From SHVO01 sp041906145 (GTDB lineage: Bacteria > Pseudomonadota > Alphaproteobacteria > Rhodospirillales > Rhodospirillaceae), in NCBI GenBank assembly GCA_041906145.1, contig JAYRJU010000002.1, positions 124,001-188,000 on the forward strand: DNA of 64,000 nucleotides. The letters are read 5' to 3'. Made by a program: the position numbers and the translations under genes. The notes under the pieces are model-generated. The model saw only the letters and a list, made by a program, of their open reading frames with translations. It did not search any database and was not told the DNA's origin. Shown here piece by piece: positions 46,305 through 54,989 of this stretch; the stretch's first letter is position 1; each line of letters begins with the position of its first letter.

Positions 46305-47459
46305 TTATTTTTTGTAGTAGTTCGCGAGGCGCTCCAGCGCGGCCTCGAGATACGATTCCTTCTTGCAGAAAGCAAAGCGTACAAAATGATCCGGGCCTTG
46401 GCCCTCATAAAATGCGCTGACCGGAATCGCCGTCACGCCGGCTTTTACCGTCATATCATGACAGAAAGCCACGTCGTCGCCCTTGAAGCCGAAATTTCCG
46501 ACGTCGACTGTTACAAAGATCGTGCCTTGCGACGGCAGCACCTTGAATCCGATCTGCGACAATCCCGCCGACAACAAATCGCGGCGGCGTTGCAGTGAAT
46601 CGCGATAGCCATGGAAATAGGCGTCGTCCTTCTCCAACCCATACGCAACGGCCCACTGCAAATTCGGCGGCGTGGTGAAGGTCAGGAACTGATGCGCCTT
46701 TGAAACGGGTCCAAGCAGCGCGGGGCACGCGCTCACGTAACCGACTTTCCATCCGGTGAGCGAGAAGGTCTTGCCCGCCGAACCCAGGCGCAGGCAACGC
46801 TCGCGCATGCCGGGCAGGGTGATCAGCGAGATGTGGTTCTGGCTGTCATAGACAAGATGGTCATAGACCTCGTCGCAGATGACATAGATGTCGTGCTTCT
46901 GCGCGAGGTCGGCGATGAAATCCAATTCATCCCGGCGGAACACCTTGCTGCACGGGTTCATCGGCGTATTGAGGATCATCAGCTTGGTCTTGGCGCTGAA
47001 GGCCGCCGCCAGCGCTTCGCGCGGCAACTCCCACTGCGGCGGCATCAGCCGCACGATCTTGGGGATGCCTCCAGCGCGGCGGATCATCGGCAGGTAAGAG
47101 TCGTAAAACGGCTCGAACACGATGACTTCGTCGCCCGGCTCGATAAGGCCCAAGAGACACGCGGCCAGCGATTCCGTTCCGCCCGAGGTCACCATCACCT
47201 CGGTCCAGTCCACATCGACGTTGAAGAACCGCTTCCCGTTGGCCGCCACGGCCTTGCGCAGTTCGGGCAGGCCCATCATCGGCGGATACTGGTTGGACTT
47301 CTCCATGGCCTCGGCCGCTTTCGCGCGCACGTCGTCGGGGCCGTTATCGTCGGAAAAGCCCTGGCCGAGGTTCAGGGCGTTATGTTCGGTGGCCAGCGCC
47401 GACATCACTGTAAAGACAGTGGTAGGCAGGCCGGACAGGACACTGTTGGTGGGCTTCAT
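46305..47459 (-). CDS. class I aminotransferase, methionine/aromatic-type
   Basis: 384 residues from ATG 47459 (a GTG three codons upstream is possible). PLP lysine in SAGKTFSLTGWKVGY; NTPMNPCSKVF and VICDEVYDHLVYD flank the active site. Resembles YbdL/kynurenine-oxoglutarate-type enzymes. Exact amino acid not defined. Confidence 0.83.
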   Translation of the reverse strand: MKPTNSVLSGLPTTVFTVMSALATEHNALNLGQGFSDDNGPDDVRAKAAEAMEKSNQYPPMMGLPELRKAVAANGKRFFNVDVDWTEVMVTSGGTESLAACLLGLIEPGDEVIVFEPFYDSYLPMIRRAGGIPKIVRLMPPQWELPREALAAAFSAKTKLMILNTPMNPCSKVFRRDELDFIADLAQKHDIYVICDEVYDHLVYDSQNHISLITLPGMRERCLRLGSAGKTFSLTGWKVGYVSACPALLGPVSKAHQFLTFTTPPNLQWAVAYGLEKDDAYFHGYRDSLQRRRDLLSAGLSQIGFKVLPSQGTIFVTVDVGNFGFKGDDVAFCHDMTVKAGVTAIPVSAFYEGQGPDHFVRFAFCKKESYLEAALERLANYYKK

Positions 47460-47530
47460 GGGCCGCACCTATAAAGGGTTTTGCGGGCCTCTGTGAAGCT
47501 TAAGAGGATAAAATTTCTAGGATCCGCCCT

Positions 47531-47647
47531 TTAGGCACGGCGGCTTTCCGGCCATCCTTTAAGGGCGAGGCCCAGAAGGGCGACCGTCAGGGGGCGAAGT
47601 GGGACGCGGGCGGCGGTCCAGATGAGGGCACGGCAGATCGGTTTCAT
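47531..47647 (-). CDS. possible 38-residue basic/hydrophobic peptide
   Basis: A short frame in the 200-base gap between the aminotransferase and ppnN: MKPICRALIWTAARVPL, then RPLTVALLGLALKGWPESRR. Codon third positions are strongly G/C, as in real genes here, and a single amphipathic/hydrophobic helix is predicted. Against it: no clear ribosome-binding site and it overlaps nothing testable. Could equally be a chance frame. Confidence 0.3.
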   Translation of the reverse strand: MKPICRALIWTAARVPLRPLTVALLGLALKGWPESRRA

Positions 47648-47706
47648 GTCAACGTAACGTGGCGATCCTGAAAAAGTTCACTACCTCCGCAGGAAACAAG
47701 CTAAAA

Positions 47707-49158
47707 ATGGTCATGTCGAAAGAATACATTCAAGTCCCGCTCCACGACGCCGCCCTCGACGATACCGTCACGGCCAAGGCGACAGTCCCCGCCTCCGGCG
47801 AATTCGTCGATGCCCGGGTTGCCCCCCGCGGCAGCCTTGAAACCCTCAGCCACGAAGAAGTCGCCAAGCTGCTCGATCGCGGGCAGGGCGGTCTCTATCC
47901 GCTGCTCAGAAGGTGCGCTCTCGCGGTCCTGAACGCCGGCAGTATCAGCGACGACGCCCGCGAGCTGTTCGAGAAGTTCCACGACTTCGAACTCAAGATC
48001 ATCCAAAAATCATTCGGCATCGAGCTGGAGGTCATCAACGCTCCCGCCATCGCATTCGTCGATGGCGAGATGATTCGCGGTGTGAAGGAGCTCCTGTTCG
48101 CGGTACTGCGCGACATCGTCTACATCTCCAACGAAGTGGTTGAGAGCGGACGCTTCAATCTTTCCCAACCCGAAAGCATCACCAACGCCGTTTTCCATAT
48201 CCTCCGGAACGCGCGCGTGCTCGGCGCGCAGAACAAGCCCGATCTCGTGGTTTGCTGGGGCGGCCATTCCATCAGCCGCGAGGAATACGAGTACACGAAG
48301 CGCGTGGGATATGAACTCGGTTTGCGGGGGCTGAATGTCTGCACGGGATGCGGTCCCGGCGCCATGAAAGGCCCCATGAAGGGCGCCAACATCGGTCACG
48401 CCAAGCAACGCATCAAAACCGGCTGCTACATTGGTTTGACGGAGCCCGGCATCGTGGCGGCGGAGCCGCCGAATCCCATCGTCAACCAACTCGTGATCAT
48501 GCCGGATATCGAAAAGCGCCTGGAGGCCTTCATCCGCCTCGGACACGGCATCGTCATCTTCCCGGGGGGCGTCGGAACCATGGAGGAGATCCTTTTCCTT
48601 CTCGGGACTTTGCTCGATCCCGCCAACGCTGACGAGCCGATGCCGCTGATCTTCACCGGTCCCAAGTCGGCGGCTGCCTATTTCCAGCGTATCGATGAGT
48701 TCATCGCTCTCACGCTTGGGCCGGACGCGCGCAAACGCTACCAGATCATCGTCGATGACGAAGCCGAGGTCGGCCGCGCCATGGTGCGCGGCTTCGCCGA
48801 GGTCCTCGCCCACCGCAAAAAGGTCGGTGAGGCGTTCAACTTCAATTGGAACCTAAAGATCCCGGAAGGTTTCCAGCATCCATTCAACGTCACCCATGAA
48901 TCGGTGGCGGGCCTTGATCTGTATCTCGATCGCCCGGTGTACGAGCGCGCGGTGGCGCTCCGGCGCCTGTTCTCGGCGCTCGTCGCCGGCAACGTGAAGG
49001 AAAACGGCATCCGTCAGATCGAGGAGAAGGGCCCCTTCGAGGTCCACGGCGACCGCGCGCTGGTCGAGCCCCTGGACGACCTGCTCGCGCAGTTTATCGC
49101 TCAGAACCGCATGAAGCTGTCTGGCGACTACAAGCCTGTGTATCGGATTGTGAGCTAG
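47707..49158 (+). CDS. ppnN: nucleotide 5'-monophosphate nucleosidase PpnN (LOG family)
   Basis: 483 residues from ATG 47707; the frame opens at GTG 47659 but AGGA upstream of 47707 is the better site. LOG-type Rossmann motifs TGCGPGAMKGPMKG and PGGVGTMEEILFLLG; N- and C-terminal blocks match the PpnN (YgdH) layout (LLRRCALAVLNAGSISDDA; AFVDGEMIRGVKELLFAVLR). Cleaves purine and pyrimidine nucleoside monophosphates to base and ribose-5-phosphate; in E. coli it responds to (p)ppGpp. Confidence 0.92.
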   Translation: MVMSKEYIQVPLHDAALDDTVTAKATVPASGEFVDARVAPRGSLETLSHEEVAKLLDRGQGGLYPLLRRCALAVLNAGSISDDARELFEKFHDFELKIIQKSFGIELEVINAPAIAFVDGEMIRGVKELLFAVLRDIVYISNEVVESGRFNLSQPESITNAVFHILRNARVLGAQNKPDLVVCWGGHSISREEYEYTKRVGYELGLRGLNVCTGCGPGAMKGPMKGANIGHAKQRIKTGCYIGLTEPGIVAAEPPNPIVNQLVIMPDIEKRLEAFIRLGHGIVIFPGGVGTMEEILFLLGTLLDPANADEPMPLIFTGPKSAAAYFQRIDEFIALTLGPDARKRYQIIVDDEAEVGRAMVRGFAEVLAHRKKVGEAFNFNWNLKIPEGFQHPFNVTHESVAGLDLYLDRPVYERAVALRRLFSALVAGNVKENGIRQIEEKGPFEVHGDRALVEPLDDLLAQFIAQNRMKLSGDYKPVYRIVS

Positions 49159-49161
49159 GTG

Positions 49162-49175
49162 GCCCCCATGGGGGC
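49162..49175. terminator. GCCCCCATGGGGGC palindrome after ppnN
   Basis: A 14-base perfect palindrome lies between the ppnN stop and the convergent tRNA-Thr 3-prime end. Could be a small terminator hairpin, though no T-run follows. Confidence 0.35.
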
Positions 49176-49178
49176 AAA

Positions 49179-49253
49179 TGGTGCTGCCGAATAGGATTGA
49201 ACTATCGACCTCCCCCTTACCAAGGGGGTGCTCTACCACTGAGCTACGGCAGC
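49179..49253 (-). tRNA. tRNA-Thr, anticodon GGU
   Basis: Minus-strand cloverleaf: acceptor GCTGCCG/CGGCAGC, discriminator A and encoded CCA, D-arm AGCTCAGTGGTAGAGC, anticodon stem CCCCC/GGGGG with loop TTGGTAA (GGT), and T-loop TTCAATC. Reads ACC/ACU. Confidence 0.95.
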
Positions 49254-49403
49254 AAGACCATCTGCGGCGGTCCCGGCACGAGGTGCCGGGCCTCCAAAGC
49301 GGCGCGGAACATGCCACAAGCCCTCTGGCGGCGCAAGCAACCGTCATATAGGTCTTATCGCCTGATTTTACTGCGATATCCCGCAACTCGGGGAAAACCG
49401 CCC

Positions 49404-49571
49404 ATGACCACCCGCGACCCATCCCGGCCCGGCAAGCCTCAGGAAAAGCCCAACTCGGACGCCGCCAAGGACCGCCTCGCCGCGGCCCTGCGCGAGAACC
49501 TCAAGCGCCGCAAAGCGCAAGAACGCGCCCGCGACGGCAAAACCGAGCCTAAATCCGAAGAAGGCCTTTAA
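49404..49571 (+). CDS. small charged protein upstream of dcd
   Basis: 55 residues from ATG 49404, GGGGA upstream. Almost all charged: a long basic helix (KDRLAAALRENLKRRKAQER) with an acidic tail. Short helical proteins of this kind occur next to murA/dcd in alphaproteobacteria; I cannot name a family. Spacing to dcd ~85 bases. Confidence 0.6.
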   Translation: MTTRDPSRPGKPQEKPNSDAAKDRLAAALRENLKRRKAQERARDGKTEPKSEEGL

Positions 49572-49654
49572 CCTGCCCACTAACTTGAGGGCCTCCGCCC
49601 CGTAAGCTACAAGCGGACCACCATCCGCATTATTCGCCTTTAGGACCCCTTTGC

Positions 49655-50209
49655 ATGTCCGTACTGCCCGATACCTGGATCCGTAAGATGGCCACGGAAC
49701 ACGGCATGATCACGCCGTTCGCCGACCGCCAGCACCGCGAAGGCATCATCTCGTACGGTGTCTCGTCCTATGGCTACGACGCGCGCGTGTCCCGCGAGTT
49801 CAAGATCTTCACCAACGTCGATTCCGCCGTGGTCGACCCCAAGGACTTCTCCAACGCGGGCTTCGTCGACCGCGACACCGACGTCTGTGTCATTCCGCCG
49901 AACAGCTTCGCCCTCGCGCGGACCGTCGAGTACTTCAAGATCCCGCGCGACACCCTGGTGATCTGCCTCGGCAAGTCTACTTATGCGCGCTGCGGCATCA
50001 TCGTGAACGTCACGCCGCTCGAGCCCGAGTGGGAAGGCCACGTCACCCTGGAATTCTCCAACACCACCACACTTCCGGCCAAAATCTACGCCAATGAAGG
50101 CGCCGCGCAGTTCATCTTCCTGAAGGCCGACAGCGTGTGTGAAACCTCCTACGCCGACCGAAAAGGCAAATACCAAGGCCAGAAGGGCGTCACCCTCCCG
50201 CGCCTTTAA
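49655..50209 (+). CDS. dcd: dCTP deaminase
   Basis: 184 residues. Catalytic Glu in PLEPEWEGHVTLEFSN; SYGVSSYGYDARVS and GKSTYARCGI conserved. Converts dCTP to dUTP for dTMP synthesis. First of a rightward chain with murA. Confidence 0.96.
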   Translation: MSVLPDTWIRKMATEHGMITPFADRQHREGIISYGVSSYGYDARVSREFKIFTNVDSAVVDPKDFSNAGFVDRDTDVCVIPPNSFALARTVEYFKIPRDTLVICLGKSTYARCGIIVNVTPLEPEWEGHVTLEFSNTTTLPAKIYANEGAAQFIFLKADSVCETSYADRKGKYQGQKGVTLPRL

Positions 50210-50231
50210 GCTCACATAGAAAGCACATCCA

Positions 50232-51539
50232 TTGGACTCCATCCGTATCCTCGGCGGCAAACCTCTCCACGGTGAGATCGTCATCGGCGGCGCCAAGAAT
50301 GCCGCGCTGCCCTTGATGGCGGCCGCGTTGCTCACCGATCAGCCGCTGACCCTCACCAACATGCCCGAGCTCGCCGATATTGGGACCATGGCGAATCTAT
50401 TGCGCCAGCACGGCGTGCGCATCGACCGCTCCGACTTCGGCGCGGGCAGCAACATCGCCGAAGCCGGGCCCACCGGTCGCACGATGACCCTGACCGCAGA
50501 TAAGATCACAAGTCTCACCGCGCCTTATGATCTCGTGCGCCGCATGCGCGCCTCGGTCCTTGTGCTGGGCCCGCTGGTCGCGCGCATGGGCGAAGCGAAG
50601 GTTTCGTTGCCCGGCGGTTGCGCCATCGGTACGCGTCCGGTCGATCTTCACTTGAAAGCGCTCGAAGCGCTTGGCGCGAAGATCGAAGTGCAGTCCGGCT
50701 ATATTCACGCGACCGCGCCCGGCGGCCTCAAGGGCGCCAACATCCTGTTCCCCAAGGTAACCGTGGGCGGCACCGAGAATCTCCTCATGGCCGCCACGCT
50801 GGCCAAGGGCGATACCGTGCTCGAGAACGCCGCGCGCGAGCCCGAAATCTCTAATCTCGCCGAATGTCTCAACGCGATGGGCGCGGACATCAGCGGCATC
50901 GGCACCGGCACGTTGCGTATTCGCGGCGTCTCGTCCTTGCGCGCCGCGCGCGTGCCCGTCATCGCGGACCGTATCGAAACCGGCACCTATGCCATCGCCG
51001 CGGCGATCACGCGCGGCAAGGTGAAGCTTACCGGCACGCGCTACGACCTTCTGGACTCGGTGTTCGCCGCCATGCGTCAGGCCGGCGTCACCGTTGAGCC
51101 GGGCGACAACAGCGTGACAGTCTCGGCGGGACAGAACGATCTGATCGGCGTCGATGTCATGACCGAACCCTATCCGGGATTCCCGACCGACATGCAGGCG
51201 CAGTGGATGGCGCTTATGGCCACCGCCAACGGCGCTTCCATGATCACCGAGACCATCTTCGAGAACCGCTTCATGCATGTGCCCGAATTGACGCGCTTCG
51301 GTGCGGAAGTGAACGTCCACGGCTCGTCGGCCATTGTACGCGGTCGCAAGAAGCTTTCCGGCGCGCCGGTGATGGCCACGGACCTGCGCGCGTCCGTCTC
51401 GCTTATCCTCGCCGGCCTTGCCGCCGAAGGCGAAACACTGGTCAACCGCGTCTATCACCTTGACCGCGGCTACGAACGCCTCGAAGAAAAGCTCGGCGCG
51501 TGCGGCGCTCACGTCGAACGCATCACCAGCGGCGGTTAA
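50232..51539 (+). CDS. murA: UDP-N-acetylglucosamine 1-carboxyvinyltransferase
   Basis: 435 residues from TTG 50232. Active-site K22-N23 in GGAKNAALP and C130 in LPGGCAIGTRPVD (the fosfomycin-binding cysteine). First committed step of peptidoglycan precursor synthesis. Cytoplasmic. Normal length, no inserts. Confidence 0.97.
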   Translation: MDSIRILGGKPLHGEIVIGGAKNAALPLMAAALLTDQPLTLTNMPELADIGTMANLLRQHGVRIDRSDFGAGSNIAEAGPTGRTMTLTADKITSLTAPYDLVRRMRASVLVLGPLVARMGEAKVSLPGGCAIGTRPVDLHLKALEALGAKIEVQSGYIHATAPGGLKGANILFPKVTVGGTENLLMAATLAKGDTVLENAAREPEISNLAECLNAMGADISGIGTGTLRIRGVSSLRAARVPVIADRIETGTYAIAAAITRGKVKLTGTRYDLLDSVFAAMRQAGVTVEPGDNSVTVSAGQNDLIGVDVMTEPYPGFPTDMQAQWMALMATANGASMITETIFENRFMHVPELTRFGAEVNVHGSSAIVRGRKKLSGAPVMATDLRASVSLILAGLAAEGETLVNRVYHLDRGYERLEEKLGACGAHVERITSGG

Positions 51540-51542
51540 TCC

Positions 51543-52037
51543 GTGACCGAGAGCACGGGACAACGCCCGCGCTCCATCGTCCGCATCGAATTGGACGAGC
51601 GCTCCTTCCTGCGCCGCCGCCCTGAGGTCGAGCACGAGCGTGAAGTCGCGCTCTTCGATCTGCTCGAGGAAAATATATTCTGTCTGAAAGGCGAAGGGAC
51701 CTGCCCTGGTCCCTATCACCTGCATCTGGCCTTGCGAGAGGACCGCCTCGTCTTCGACGTGCGCGACACGGAAGGTGCGCCGCAAAAGGAAGTCGTGATG
51801 CCCATCCGGCCTTTCCGCATGGTGATCAAGGACTACTTTCTCGTCTGCGAAAGCTACTTCGACGCCATCAAGACCTCGTCGCCCTCGCAGATCGAGGCCA
51901 TCGACATGGGTCGCCGGGCGCTTCACAACGAAGGCGCACAGATGCTTGAAGAACGTTTGCGCGAACACGTCGACCTCGACCACAGCACCTCGCGCCGCTT
52001 CTTCACCCTCCTCTGCATTCTCCACATGCGGGGTTAG
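51543..52037 (+). CDS. UPF0262 family protein
   Basis: 164 residues from GTG 51543, 3 bases past murA. Conserved blocks IRIELDERSFLRRRPEVEHE and REVALFDLLEENIF match UPF0262, known mainly from alphaproteobacteria next to murA. Function unknown. Confidence 0.85.
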   Translation: MTESTGQRPRSIVRIELDERSFLRRRPEVEHEREVALFDLLEENIFCLKGEGTCPGPYHLHLALREDRLVFDVRDTEGAPQKEVVMPIRPFRMVIKDYFLVCESYFDAIKTSSPSQIEAIDMGRRALHNEGAQMLEERLREHVDLDHSTSRRFFTLLCILHMRG

Positions 52038-52041
52038 CGGT

Positions 52042-52476
52042 ATGCAAATCCTCCCGTCCGCTGTCCTCTTTTGCTGCAACCTCAATCAGGTCCGCTCGCC
52101 CATGGCCGAGGGCATCCTCAAGCGCTTCCACGGCCGCCGCGTTTTCGTAGACTCCGCGGGCGTGCAGCAGGGCGGCCATGATCCTTTCATGATCGAGGTC
52201 ATGCGCGAGATCGGCGTCGACATGTCGCGCCATCAACCCAAAACCCTAAGCAGTCTGGAAGCCGACGCTTTCGAACTCGTGATAGCGCTGTCTCTGCCGG
52301 CTAAAGCCCGTGCGCAAGACCTCACGCGCTACACCCACTGCGAGGTGCGGACCTGGGACATCCCCGACCCCACCCGCGCCGAGGGCAATCGCTCCGCGCG
52401 TCTGGCCGCTTATCGGCAGGTCCGGGATCAGATCCGCGACAAGATTCTCGAGCTCTTCCCACGCGAGGACGATTAA
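52042..52476 (+). CDS. low-molecular-weight protein phosphatase/arsenate reductase-like
   Basis: 144 residues from ATG 52042, 4 bases after the preceding stop. P-loop C-x5-R in LFCCNLNQVRSPMAEG; general acid Asp in WDIPDPTR. Tyrosine phosphatase family, though the arsenate reductase branch shares these motifs. Confidence 0.87.
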   Translation: MQILPSAVLFCCNLNQVRSPMAEGILKRFHGRRVFVDSAGVQQGGHDPFMIEVMREIGVDMSRHQPKTLSSLEADAFELVIALSLPAKARAQDLTRYTHCEVRTWDIPDPTRAEGNRSARLAAYRQVRDQIRDKILELFPREDD

Positions 52477-52515
52477 TCTTGACCAAACAGAGGCCCGTTC
52501 GCACATTGCGGGCGC

Positions 52516-53085
52516 ATGACCTCACGCTTCATTCTCGCTTCGGCAAGCCCGCGCCGGCTTCAGCTTCTCGCCACGATCGGCCGTAAGCCGGATCTCGTTT
52601 CACCGTGCGACATCGATGAAACGCCGCTTAAGGACGAAACGCCGCGCGAACTCGCCGGGCGTCTGTGTGCTGCGAAGGCAAAGGCCGCCGCCGCGGTCCA
52701 CCCGGGCGCGCTGATTCTTGCCGCCGACACCGTTGTCGGCTGCGGTCGCCGTATCCTCGATAAGACCGAAGACGAAAAGCGCGCGCGCCAGATCCTCGCG
52801 CTGCTCTCGGGGCGCCGCCACCGCGTCTATGGCGGTATTGCCGTCGTGGCCCCTGACGGCAAGCTCACGTCGCGCATCGTGATGACGCAAGTCATGTTTA
52901 AGTGCCTCAGTGACGTCGAGGTCGATGCCTATATCAAGACCGATGAATGGCGCGGCAAGGCCGGCGCCTACGGCATCCAGGGCCACGCGGGTTCCTTCGT
53001 GCCGTGGATCAACGGCTCCTACACCAATATCGTGGGCCTTTGCGTTCATACGGCCGACAAGTTGCTCGCGGCCGCGTCGACTTAG
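52516..53085 (+). CDS. maf: Maf-family nucleotide pyrophosphatase
   Basis: 189 residues. ILASASPRRLQLLATIG and LILAADTVVG signatures; hydrolyses non-canonical NTPs and is linked to cell-division arrest. TAG stop shares bases with the convergent methyltransferase stop. Confidence 0.93.
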   Translation: MTSRFILASASPRRLQLLATIGRKPDLVSPCDIDETPLKDETPRELAGRLCAAKAKAAAAVHPGALILAADTVVGCGRRILDKTEDEKRARQILALLSGRRHRVYGGIAVVAPDGKLTSRIVMTQVMFKCLSDVEVDAYIKTDEWRGKAGAYGIQGHAGSFVPWINGSYTNIVGLCVHTADKLLAAAST

Positions 53086-54098
53086 GTGAAGGCGAAGCCG
53101 ATTCCGGCGCCCGCGTACCAGTGACGATCCGGCTCTTCCCGGAAGAACAGAAAACGGCGTCTGGTCTCGTCCGCGAAACGCGTCAATTTGTCCGTCGCAT
53201 GCGAATTATCGCCAAGGATGACACTGCGTTCATGCAGGAGGGGCGCGATGGTCTTGTACTCGTTGTACTCGTAGTCCGCGCTGTGATCGCTGTCGTTGAT
53301 GAACAAGTCGATTGGCTGGCTGAGCGTGCGCAAGGACGTGATCGAATCACCGACCATGATGTTGCCGTGCATCGCATAGGCCCCGTTGAGAAGGTAACCG
53401 GCGTGGGGATTGATGTCGGTTCCTAGATAGCGGCCTTCGTGTCCCTCGCTCGCATTGCGCTTCAGGGCCGCACACAAAATCAACGCGCCGTGTCCTTTAT
53501 CGATACCGGTCTCTATCACGAGCCGCGGCTTCAACGCGCGCACGGCGGCGTACCATCCAAGGCGCCGGGCCCACCGCGGCGTCGGGTCGGCGAGGGCCGC
53601 CATCTCGGGGGGCAAGCGTGTAAGGGTTTGCGCATAGTGAGCCGCGAGGCCGGGATCGGCGGCGGGCTCGGCCATGTAGTTTTGAATCTCGGCGACGGGC
53701 CGTCCGGTTACGACAGACACCGTTGCCGCCAAGTGGGCAAGATTGAGCGGCGTAAGGTCGTAAGTGTAGTTCGTATCTTCCTTGGATGTGGCAAGCCACT
53801 CCAGGAGTTGCTGGAGGCGGCGTCCGACCACGCGCGCCGCGCTCTCGGCCCGCGCTGGCAGCCGCGCGAGACGCGCCGCCATCGCCGCAGGTCTGGCGCT
53901 GTCGGGCATGGCGCCGCCCGCGCAGAGCAGGCTCACGGCCTCGCGCGCGTCCTGTGTGTTGATTGTCGCGGCAAATCGCAGCGATTCTCCGTGCGGAGCA
54001 TATTTAAGTGAAACCTCGCCGGTCGCCGCATCGAGCTGGATGCTGGCGCCTCCCGTCCGATCCGTAAGCGTGAGAGCCGGCCCCGTCACTCTTGCCAC
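53082..54098 (-). CDS. class I SAM methyltransferase (Methyltransf_24-like)
   Basis: 338 residues if started at GTG 54098 (another GTG at 54089 overlaps the upstream stop); frame to 54314 lies within the FkbM gene. Methyltransferase core LVIETGIDKGHGALILCAAL, IDLFINDSDHSADYEYNEY and RSVILGDNSHATD resemble cephalosporin-hydroxylase/macrocin O-methyltransferase types. N-terminal ~130 residues are a separate unknown region. Coupled to the FkbM gene upstream, so it probably acts on the same glycan. Confidence 0.72.
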   Translation of the reverse strand: MARVTGPALTLTDRTGGASIQLDAATGEVSLKYAPHGESLRFAATINTQDAREAVSLLCAGGAMPDSARPAAMAARLARLPARAESAARVVGRRLQQLLEWLATSKEDTNYTYDLTPLNLAHLAATVSVVTGRPVAEIQNYMAEPAADPGLAAHYAQTLTRLPPEMAALADPTPRWARRLGWYAAVRALKPRLVIETGIDKGHGALILCAALKRNASEGHEGRYLGTDINPHAGYLLNGAYAMHGNIMVGDSITSLRTLSQPIDLFINDSDHSADYEYNEYKTIAPLLHERSVILGDNSHATDKLTRFADETRRRFLFFREEPDRHWYAGAGIGFAFT

Positions 54099-54856
54099 GC
54101 AAATACGGTCAGGATGAATTTTTCCGTACGGCAGAATTCGAACGGCGGGTTCGTGTGCGCGGGTAGCCACGTCGCCTGATGCAGGTCGCCAAGCACGTAA
54201 CGGAAGCCGAGTTCTTCGAGTTGCGCCAACATGCGCCCGATTTTCACCGGTCCGCCGTCCATGGCGTGCACTTCCATCACGATATTGCGCGCGTTTTTCA
54301 GGGTTTCGCCGCAATCCTCGATCAGGGCGAACTCTGCGCCTTCCACATCCAGCTTCAAAAGATCGACCGGCGTATTCAGATAGGATCGCAGGCGCACCGA
54401 AGGGACCTTCACGGCATCCTGCTGATTCTCCGTCACATGACCGGCGTCGTCGCTGCTTTGCGCGAAGCTGACGCCATTGTCATGGGTCCATACCGCGGCG
54501 GCGATCACCTCGATGTCGGGCAGGCCAAAAGAGGCGAAGTTCTCGCGGCACGTTTCCGCCAGCGCCGCGTCGGCTTCGAACGCCGTGATGCGCGCGGCGG
54601 GAAATCGATCCTTGAAGAACAGCGACGCAAGTCCGATATGCGCGCCGCAGTCCAGGATCACCGGCGCCGGGTTCTCGGTGCGGAAATTGTACAGACGCTG
54701 GCCGAAGATCTGGCGCGTTTGGTGATAGAAACTGTGAAAATCGGCGTAGTGGATGACACGCGTGCCGGCCATGAACATGCCGGGTTTGCGCCGCGGCCAG
54801 CTCGCCAGGGCTTGCGTCAGGTTGGTCGTGATATCGAGAAGCTGCTTCGTCAGCAT
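54086..54856 (-). CDS. FkbM family methyltransferase
   Basis: 256 residues. VILDCGAHIGLASLFF (motif I) and LLKLDVEGAEFALIEDC (FkbM signature). Starts the short leftward pair with the 53.1 kb methyltransferase and runs divergently from the glycosyltransferase cluster. Confidence 0.87.
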   Translation of the reverse strand: MLTKQLLDITTNLTQALASWPRRKPGMFMAGTRVIHYADFHSFYHQTRQIFGQRLYNFRTENPAPVILDCGAHIGLASLFFKDRFPAARITAFEADAALAETCRENFASFGLPDIEVIAAAVWTHDNGVSFAQSSDDAGHVTENQQDAVKVPSVRLRSYLNTPVDLLKLDVEGAEFALIEDCGETLKNARNIVMEVHAMDGGPVKIGRMLAQLEELGFRYVLGDLHQATWLPAHTNPPFEFCRTEKFILTVFAWQE

Positions 54857-54885
54857 CCGCGCGCATTTCGGGCAGGTTGAGGGCG

Positions 54886-54921
54886 ATTAATCGTTTAGAC
54901 ACCTTTAGTTAATTATATATG
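54886..54921. promoter_or_regulatory. AT-rich divergent promoter region
   Basis: The 133-base gap between the FkbM gene and the rightward glycosyltransferase has a rare AT tract (GATTAATCG then TTAGTTAATTATATATGAG), the likely promoters for both directions. Exact boxes not resolvable. Confidence 0.35.
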
Positions 54922-54989
54922 AGTCGCGGCGTTGCCCGGGAGCCGGGCGGCGCTCATCCGCATTTCCACGGCCCAGCTGAGGCGTCCCC

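Noticed and set aside
50397..52085. A long minus-strand frame opposite murA and its neighbours
   Set aside because: It lies wholly on top of murA, UPF0262 and part of the phosphatase, which have clear homology. The antisense frame has none.
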